A stretch of 10,371 nt of DNA, taken from contig CANROQ010000021.1 of the NCBI GenBank assembly GCA_947632295.1, positions 1 through 10,371 on the forward strand, in the 5' to 3' direction. A program made the translations under genes and the position numbers. Positions 5,870-10,371 of this stretch are shown in pieces (positions within the stretch are counted from its first letter, which is position 1; each line of letters starts with the position of its first letter). Source of the DNA: an uncultured Bacilli bacterium. Lineage in GTDB: Bacteria; Bacillota_I; Bacilli_A; RF39; UBA660. The notes beneath the pieces were generated by a model that had not been told where the DNA came from, did no database searches, and was given only the letters and a program-made list of their open reading frames with translations.

Positions 5870-6829
5870 TTATTTTATTTTAATCATTTCTTTATATTTT
5901 TCTAAATTATCATTTGTAAAATCTATTAAAATGTTATTATTCTTTTCATATATTTTTTTAATTATTTCTCTTAACAATTTTTCATTTTGAGAAAAGGCTA
6001 TAGAATAAATTTTATTATCTTTAGTTCTAATCATGACCTGCTTACCGATAGTAACACCTTTAGTTTTACTTTTTAAAATATATGTCCAACAAATATCTTG
6101 ATAAGGAATTACTTTAAAACCACTGACATTAGAAATTAAATATTTACGGGTAAAATAAGTTCCTGATTCTCTATAAGATATTGTACTTTTATCACCTAAT
6201 TCTTTCTCTAATTCCTCTCGACTATATTTTTGAAGTATCTTTTTTAAATTTCTAGATGCATTAAAATATTCAATCAATAAAATAATTGTTAAAACAAAAA
6301 AGAAAGTACCAAGCAAATAAAAGATTAGTTTTATATCAAAACTTGGATTTTGAAAACCATCTATATAAAATTCACCAATATAATTGTCATAATTAGAATT
6401 AGTCAATAATTCTTCTTGATTTGTTTCATTTAAAACTTTAATTGAAGTTTTCTTCAAAGTTTCATAAATATTTTTAGTTGTACCTTCAAATTTAAAAGAA
6501 AAATCTTCCTTATTTTTTTTATAATTTGTCATTAATTTTGTATATGTATGTAACGACATTTTAGCAATATAATAATGTTTGGAATTACTCAAAATATAAA
6601 AATTTTGTGAACTGCTACCATTTAGTGTTACTTTAAAAGGAATTGGTGGCTTTGTAATTTCAATATAAACATACTGATTACTTGTAATTTTATTATCTAA
6701 AAATTTTTGACATTCTTTTTCTTTATTTTTGGCTAAAATGAAACCTAAAGAAAAAAATAGTAAAGTAATAATTGAAAATATTACGATTATATTATTATTT
6801 TTATAAGATTTTAGAATATTATTTTGCAT
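5870..6829 (-). CDS. Two-helix membrane protein of unknown function (possibly DUF6709-like)
   Basis: 319 residues from the start chosen. One membrane helix at about 13-34, a region of some 130 residues that would lie outside the cell, a second helix at 167-188, and a cytoplasmic C-terminal domain of about 130 residues. That domain contains SREELEKELGD, FTRKYLIS, then IPYQDICWTYILKSKTKG (241-258) and a lysine-rich strand pattern. The 'PYQDICW...' followed by strands and a final helix resembles PH-like/YcxB-type domains and, from memory, DUF6709; I am not sure of either. The ATG at 6827-6829 has GGAAG eight bases upstream. An ATG at 6842-6844 would add five residues but has no ribosome binding site. 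The DUF1848 gene follows closely. Confidence 0.75.
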   Translation of the reverse strand: MQNNILKSYKNNNIIVIFSIITLLFFSLGFILAKNKEKECQKFLDNKITSNQYVYIEITKPPIPFKVTLNGSSSQNFYILSNSKHYYIAKMSLHTYTKLMTNYKKNKEDFSFKFEGTTKNIYETLKKTSIKVLNETNQEELLTNSNYDNYIGEFYIDGFQNPSFDIKLIFYLLGTFFFVLTIILLIEYFNASRNLKKILQKYSREELEKELGDKSTISYRESGTYFTRKYLISNVSGFKVIPYQDICWTYILKSKTKGVTIGKQVMIRTKDNKIYSIAFSQNEKLLREIIKKIYEKNNNILIDFTNDNLEKYKEMIKIK

Positions 6830-6862
6830 AGCGATATCTTCCATTTCAAATTGTTCGTTATA

Positions 6863-6891
6863 ATGTCTAAATATCTATTAATTTTAGACAT
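6863..6891 (-). promoter_or_regulatory. Inverted repeat just upstream of the two-helix membrane protein gene
   Basis: Perfect 9-base arms ATGTCTAAA (6863-6871) and TTTAGACAT (6883-6891) around 11 bases. It is 34 bases before the ATG at 6829, in the likely leader. No T-run follows on the minus strand, so it is not a terminator. An operator for a dimeric repressor or an RNA stem is possible. Confidence 0.45.
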
Positions 6892-6914
6892 ATTATATTT
6901 CTCTACTAAATAGC

Positions 6915-6943
6915 ATTATATCACGTATAATACTGATTAGTAA
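6915..6943 (-). promoter_or_regulatory. Candidate promoter for the membrane protein / DUF1848 operon
   Basis: A perfect TATAAT on the minus strand (6915-6920) with a weak TTACTA (6938-6943) 17 bases upstream. Transcription would begin near 6908 and pass through the 9-base inverted repeat at 6863-6891. The -35 half overlaps the large nested inverted repeat, so a protein bound there could block it. A second minus-strand option is a perfect TTGACA at 6996-7001 with AATACT 16 bases away. Confidence 0.35.
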
Positions 6944-6982
6944 ATTGATGAATTTGTAAATCATTAATTCATCAGTATTATA
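6926..6982. repeat. Nested inverted repeats in a divergent intergenic region
   Basis: Outer arms TATAATACTGAT (6926-6937) and ATCAGTATTATA (6971-6982) are perfect 12-base complements. Inside, TGATGAATT (6946-6954) and AATTCATCA (6966-6974) form a second, 9-base pair that shares ATCA with the outer right arm, so the two pairings exclude each other. Each outer arm carries a TATAAT on opposite strands. The region lies between divergent genes, so it cannot end either transcript. It looks like an operator or switchable structure controlling both directions. Confidence 0.6.
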
Positions 6983-6994
6983 TTTTTTCTCAGT

Positions 6995-7022
6995 TTGTCA
7001 AAATTTGTAAATAATTTTTAAT
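6995..7022 (+). promoter_or_regulatory. Candidate promoter for the plus-strand gene pair
   Basis: TTGTCA (6995-7000), 16 bases, TTTAAT (7017-7022), giving a leader of about 48 bases before the ATG at 7078 with AAGGAG at 7062-7067. A better-looking pair, TTTACA (7032-7037), 17 bases, TATACT (7055-7060), would start transcription at about 7067 and lose the ribosome binding site, so I prefer the first. Confidence 0.35.
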
Positions 7023-7077
7023 TTTATTGCATTTACACACTTTTTTTGATTTAATATACTTAAGGAGTGATATTTAT

Positions 7078-7803
7078 ATGGAAAATGAACAAAACAAAGA
7101 AAATTTAAATGAAGAAATTAGTAATGATGAACTTTATGAAATTCGTAGAGATTTAGAATTGCAACAACAACTTATTTTAGAATCACTAGCAAGACAAAAT
7201 CAAAACGAAACCTTACAAATAAGAAATATAAATGACAATTTAACTGAATCTAGACGTAAAGCTGCTGCTAATGCTGTAGTTTGTGGTGTTGGATCATTAG
7301 TATGCATGTCATTTGCACAAGTAGCTGTCCAAAAATTAGGATTACCTAATATGGTATCAGAAATGCAAACAAATTATCAAAATTTTATAATGAATCCTGA
7401 GTCAACAAGTTTAGCTGGAAATGCTATAGAATATATGCAAAACTATGTTAGAACTGTATTTGGACCAATGAATGAATATTTATCGTTTGATAATCTTAAA
7501 GAATTCGTTTCAACAACTGGACCAGTTGGATGTATTGCTGGACTAATTAGTGCATTTTCGGCTAAAAATGCTGTTCATAGTTTAAAGGAATGGCGAAAAA
7601 GTAGACAACAATTAAATGCAATGGCAGGTAATCAACAAAATCGATTAAACATATTTAGTGCTTTTACTAAAAAAATTGAAAATTTAAGAGAAATTAGAAA
7701 TATGCAACGCGCAATAGACAAAGAATTGTCAAATACTGATAATAATAGTATGTTAGAATACATCCCAGATGATCAAATTATGGAACATGGAAGGAGTATA
7801 TAA
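7078..7803 (+). CDS. Protein of unknown function with two hydrophobic segments
   Basis: 241 residues, not recognised. The N-terminal 1-60 is charged and rich in Glu, Asn and Gln and likely helical or coiled-coil. A hydrophobic stretch (about 63-85, AAANAVVCGVGSLVCMSFAQ) is followed by a polar middle and a second, weaker hydrophobic stretch (147-166, TGPVGCIAGLISAF). The C-terminal third (170-215) is again helical and basic (EWRKSRQQ, KKIENLREIRNMQR). This symmetrical layout would suit a membrane-associated or pore-like helical protein, but that is inference. Frame-wise it could be extended to a TTG at 7027, but AAGGAG (7062-7067) before the ATG at 7078 fixes the start. One base after its stop the next gene starts. 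Confidence 0.75.
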   Translation: MENEQNKENLNEEISNDELYEIRRDLELQQQLILESLARQNQNETLQIRNINDNLTESRRKAAANAVVCGVGSLVCMSFAQVAVQKLGLPNMVSEMQTNYQNFIMNPESTSLAGNAIEYMQNYVRTVFGPMNEYLSFDNLKEFVSTTGPVGCIAGLISAFSAKNAVHSLKEWRKSRQQLNAMAGNQQNRLNIFSAFTKKIENLREIRNMQRAIDKELSNTDNNSMLEYIPDDQIMEHGRSI

Positions 7804-7804
7804 T

Positions 7805-8029
7805 ATGTATAATATTGGTACTGTTTTAGATTTAAGTGATAATTGTTCATATGCTGTAATTTCTAATATTATCTATGAAGAAAAAGAATACTTATATTTA
7901 GTTGATATTAATGATAACTCCAATATGATTTTTGCATTAAAAAATAATGACACATTAGAAATTGTTCATGATACTAGTTTAATAAATAAATTGATTTTAG
8001 AAATGAATAAACAAGTAAATAATAGTTAA
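7805..8029 (+). CDS. Small protein of unknown function, partner of the preceding gene
   Basis: 74 residues, acidic and strand-rich: MYNIGTVLDLSDNCSYAVIS, then YEEKEYLYLVDINDN and a hydrophobic strand before ENNDT-like turns, ending in a helix. It is superficially like the small 'KEYLYLV' beta proteins (DUF1292-like), but I cannot assign it. AAGGAG (7791-7796) lies eight bases before the ATG at 7805-7807. An earlier ATG at 7769 has no ribosome binding site and would overlap the preceding gene, so it is rejected. It is translated right after the 7078-7803 gene and ends in a strong terminator, so the two form a closed bicistronic unit. Confidence 0.72.
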   Translation: MYNIGTVLDLSDNCSYAVISNIIYEEKEYLYLVDINDNSNMIFALKNNDTLEIVHDTSLINKLILEMNKQVNNS

Positions 8030-8035
8030 AAAAAT

Positions 8036-8073
8036 AAATCCCAACCTAATATAAATTAGATTGGGATTTTATT
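8036..8073 (+). terminator. Bidirectional intrinsic terminator between convergent genes
   Basis: 15-base arms (8036-8050 and 8055-8069) with a single mismatch and a 4-base loop; the core is ATCCCAA / TTGGGAT. On the plus strand TTTTATT follows. On the minus strand the stem is followed by ATTTTTTT. It ends the plus-strand pair and probably also the phosphodiesterase gene arriving from the right. Confidence 0.85.
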
Positions 8074-8094
8074 AATATGAATAGAAAATATATA

Positions 8095-9912
8095 CTATTT
8101 TAATAACTTATTAACTGTTTTAACATATTCTTGAATAATATTACTCGTTTTACTTTCATAAATTGTATCTTTAGCCAAAGTAATATTATCAGTAATAATA
8201 TTATCGACATTTAAACTTATCATCGCATTGATACTTTCTTTAGTATTGACAGTCCAAGCATATAATTCCTTACCAGCATTATGAACTTTTTTAACTAATT
8301 TTTTATTTATACTTGACGCTTCGATACTGAAACTATCAGCCGCATCAAGTTTCATAATATCACCATATGCTAAACTCATAACATAAACAGTTTTAACATT
8401 TTTATCATATTTTTTTACATTTTCTAACACATCATAAACTTGTGAGGTAATAACACAAAAATTTTCAAAATTATATTTTTTAATAAGATCTACTACTGAT
8501 TTTTCAAAATCGATCTCATTGCCAGTTGGTTTTAATTCAATATTAAGCTTAATATTATTATTTTTAGCAAATTCGATTACCTCGTCTAATAAAGGTATTC
8601 TTTCATCTTTATATTTTTCATCAAAGAAACTGCCAGCATCTAATTTTTTTACCTCATCATATGTAATATCCCAAGTATTTTTATTTACACCAGTTGTTCT
8701 TTTTAAATTAGTATCATGTAAAACAATTAATTTTTTATCTTTAGTTTGTTGGACATCCAATTCAATCCAATCAGCACCTAATTCTTTGGCACCAACAAAA
8801 GCACTCATCGTATTTTCAGGATATTTAACAGATGCACCACGATGCGCTGTTACTTCCATTACCCTCACATATTCAATATTTAAATCATATTTATTATTAA
8901 TAACTGAATATGTAAATAATGTTCCACTAAATAATATTAGAATGGCAATTACATATTTTAATACTTGGAATTTTTTATTTATTTTTTCTTTATTCCTTAT
9001 GTTAACTTTTATATGATTGATTTTTTCTTTCTTTTGTTCTTTATGTTCATAATATAAACAACTAATAATAGCGTAACTAATTGGCGTCGATAAAAGCGTC
9101 ATAACAATAAAAGAAAATGCCACTAAAAGCCAAACAATTGTAATTGATAAACTCTCAAAAATATTTATCTTACCAAATATTTTATAAAGTAAACTTATAA
9201 ATAAAATTCCTAATAATATAAATATAATATATAAAAACGCAATTATAATTTGAGTGGTAATTATTTTAAGAAAATCTTTAACATTATTTTTATGACCTAA
9301 CTTAATACTTTTGACCCTTGCTTCTTTAAAATTACAATTTTCAAGTACAAAATAATGAATAGAATATAACCATCTAAATAAAAGAATAGCAAGAAAAATT
9401 ATTAAACCTGAATATAATATCGATAATAGCCAATTGTGATTTATATAATCAACAATAAATTCGGGAATCGATATTGTTGATATAAATCCCGATGATATTC
9501 CAATATTTAAAAATGGAATTAAAAATAGTATAAAAAATGGAAATAATAAATTTTTTTTCTTGAAAATTTTTAATGATTTTTGACATGCTATAATAAAGGC
9601 ATCTTTAATAGTTATTTTTATATTTTGATAAGAACTATCTAATATAATTATAATAGCGCTAATGTCAATAATAGTATAAAAAGTCATTAATATAAATAAA
9701 ATTAAAAGAAAAATAAGTGTTATTGGATTAAATAAAAACGAAACAATATTTTCAAATGTTAAATAACTATAACCACTAATTTTCGTAATTAATTTAAAAA
9801 TGGATAAAAAAAGAGGAATAAAAATAATGGTTGTAATAAGTTTATAAATAATCTCAAAACCAAGTAATGTTTTTAAATTATAGTTTAATATTTTCTTTAA
9901 ATTCTTTTTCAT
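8095..9912 (-). CDS. Membrane-anchored glycerophosphodiester phosphodiesterase (GDPD family)
   Basis: 605 residues. The first 340 form a multi-helix membrane domain of the GPDPase_memb type, with hydrophobic segments near 20-45, 58-92, 122-145, 162-190, 218-245, 256-286 and 318-336. The GDPD TIM-barrel follows at about 353-585: THE HRGA motif (357-360, catalytic His357 and Arg358), PENT (365-368), IELDVQ with metal ligands E384 and D386, LHDTNLKRTTG with the second catalytic His399, and NIELKP with E459. It hydrolyses glycerophosphodiesters to an alcohol and sn-glycerol 3-phosphate. Lipid or teichoic acid turnover at the membrane is likely, with the barrel probably on the outer face (inference). 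All main catalytic residues are present. GGAG stands seven bases before the ATG. It is alone on its transcript, with an extended -10 promoter. Confidence 0.93.
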   Translation of the reverse strand: MKKNLKKILNYNLKTLLGFEIIYKLITTIIFIPLFLSIFKLITKISGYSYLTFENIVSFLFNPITLIFLLILFILMTFYTIIDISAIIIILDSSYQNIKITIKDAFIIACQKSLKIFKKKNLLFPFFILFLIPFLNIGISSGFISTISIPEFIVDYINHNWLLSILYSGLIIFLAILLFRWLYSIHYFVLENCNFKEARVKSIKLGHKNNVKDFLKIITTQIIIAFLYIIFILLGILFISLLYKIFGKINIFESLSITIVWLLVAFSFIVMTLLSTPISYAIISCLYYEHKEQKKEKINHIKVNIRNKEKINKKFQVLKYVIAILILFSGTLFTYSVINNKYDLNIEYVRVMEVTAHRGASVKYPENTMSAFVGAKELGADWIELDVQQTKDKKLIVLHDTNLKRTTGVNKNTWDITYDEVKKLDAGSFFDEKYKDERIPLLDEVIEFAKNNNIKLNIELKPTGNEIDFEKSVVDLIKKYNFENFCVITSQVYDVLENVKKYDKNVKTVYVMSLAYGDIMKLDAADSFSIEASSINKKLVKKVHNAGKELYAWTVNTKESINAMISLNVDNIITDNITLAKDTIYESKTSNIIQEYVKTVNKLLK

Positions 9913-9944
9913 AATACTACTCCAATCAAATATTTACAATATAA

Positions 9945-9953
9945 ATTATAGCA
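9945..9953 (-). promoter_or_regulatory. Extended -10 promoter of the phosphodiesterase gene
   Basis: Minus-strand TGCTATAAT (TATAAT at 9945-9950, TG of the extended element at 9952-9953). The -35 area is poor (TTCTTT at 17 bases), which is common with an extended -10. The ATG lies about 33 bases downstream of the -10. Confidence 0.55.
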
Positions 9954-9999
9954 CAAAGTATTAAAATAAAGAATATCTATTTCCTATTTAATTTTAAGA

Positions 10000-10035
10000 A
10001 AAAAACTTTAAAATAATAATCTATTTTAAAGTTTT
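10000..10035 (-). terminator. Intrinsic terminator of the Rpn-type gene
   Basis: Perfect 14-base arms (10002-10015 and 10022-10035) with a 6-base loop, followed on the minus strand by a T-run. The stem contains the last four codons and most of the TAG stop of the upstream gene. Confidence 0.82.
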
Positions 10036-10371
10036 AATTTCGTCTATTGTTAAACCTGTAATTTGAACAATTAAATCAATATCAATATTTTTATTTAACA
10101 TTTTTTTAACAATTTCGATTGTTTTTTCATGTTTACCATCATTTTTACCACTATTGTAACCTTCGAGTTTTGCTTCGCCAATTAAAGTATTCTTCTCCAT
10201 TTCTTTGCGTGGTAAGTCAGTATATAATTCGATATACTCATCATCACTTGATAAATCATCGATCTCTTGTACTAATTTTTCACTTGTATCTTTGTCCATA
10301 AATCCATCACCTAATAACTTTCTTAATTCTTTTTCATCTTGCGATAAAAATATCGCACACCATCTTGCTAA
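10021..10371 (-). CDS. Rpn family / PD-(D/E)XK putative transposase, C-terminal part (partial)
   Basis: The frame is open to the right window edge, giving 116 codons; the apparent start at 10297-10299 is an internal Met. The segment before it, LARWCAIFLSQDEKELRKLL, belongs to the same protein and matches the end of the nuclease domain region in Rpn-type proteins. Then come DLSSDDEYIELYTD, a hinge with EGYNSGKNDGKHE (a shortened form of the usual EGxxxGxxxG helix) and the typical tail IVKKMLNKNIDIDLIVQITGLTIDEIKTL. The catalytic PD-(D/E)XK residues would lie upstream, outside the window, so activity cannot be judged. Proteins of this family are recombination-promoting nucleases, often in many copies. 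The gene ends in TAG inside a terminator hairpin. Confidence 0.85.
   Translation of the reverse strand, partial: LARWCAIFLSQDEKELRKLLGDGFMDKDTSEKLVQEIDDLSSDDEYIELYTDLPRKEMEKNTLIGEAKLEGYNSGKNDGKHEKTIEIVKKMLNKNIDIDLIVQITGLTIDEIKTLK

Noticed and set aside
7027..7077. Upstream TTG extension of the plus-strand 241-residue gene
   Set aside because: The extension would translate through the AAGGAG site that stands at proper distance from the ATG at 7078.
7769..7804. Earlier ATG for the 74-residue gene
   Set aside because: It would overlap the preceding gene in another frame and has no ribosome binding site, while AAGGAG fits the ATG at 7805.
8519..9016. Plus-strand open frame of 165 codons
   Set aside because: It lies antisense within the phosphodiesterase gene, whose catalytic motifs are intact; no ribosome binding site, and the product is low-complexity hydrophobic.
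10119..10301. Plus-strand open frame of 60 codons
   Set aside because: Antisense shadow of the Rpn-type gene, with no ribosome binding site and no recognisable product.
1..10371. Mycoplasma genetic code (UGA as tryptophan), considered because of the very low G+C
   Set aside because: spoVAD stops at TGA in an ATGA overlap with spoVAE, and the tryptophan codons checked are TGG.
1..10371. tRNA, rRNA, CRISPR array or insertion sequence ends
   Set aside because: I looked for cloverleaf ends, regularly spaced repeats and terminal inverted repeats with target duplications and saw none.

Overview
The window reads as chromosome of a very AT-rich, endospore-forming member of the Bacillota. Evidence: a forespore sigma factor next to a spoVA cluster, purine-rich GGAGG-type ribosome binding sites, U-tailed hairpin terminators, and a Dxs (MEP isoprenoid pathway) gene. 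UGA acts as a stop (spoVAD ends on TGA inside an ATGA overlap) and tryptophans are TGG, so this is not the Mycoplasma code. The base composition and gene mix suggest an uncultured gut-type Bacilli lineage (RF39/Erysipelotrichales-like), but that placement is inference.

Layout. 1-924 (minus): N-terminal half of dxs, cut by the left edge, with its own promoter and a hairpin in its leader. 1068-4298 (minus): a sporulation block, in transcription order a SpoIIAA-like STAS protein, a SigF-type sigma factor, a terminator plus a sigma-G-like promoter, then spoVAC, spoVAD, spoVAE and a small exported protein. A good Spo0A box sits in front of the block. 4389-6829 (minus): an exported protein of unknown function, a DUF1848 radical-SAM-like protein and a two-helix membrane protein. 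6830-7077: a divergent intergenic region with nested inverted repeats. 7078-8029 (plus): two unrecognised genes that form the only plus-strand unit. 8095-9912 (minus): a membrane-anchored glycerophosphodiester phosphodiesterase. 10021-10371 (minus): the C-terminal part of an Rpn/PD-(D/E)XK-type putative transposase, cut by the right edge.

How the genes work together. In Bacillus and Clostridium the spoIIA operon is spoIIAA-spoIIAB-sigF: SpoIIAB is both the anti-sigma factor and the kinase that phosphorylates a serine of SpoIIAA. Here only 10 bases separate the STAS gene from sigF, so spoIIAB is absent from its normal place, and the STAS protein has D-I-K-G where SpoIIAA has D-S-S-G. The loss of the kinase gene from the locus and of its target serine agree with each other and suggest a rewired forespore sigma switch. 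Downstream, a minimal spoVA set (C, D, E) for dipicolinic acid transport looks uncoupled from sigF by a terminator and placed under a sigma-G-type promoter.
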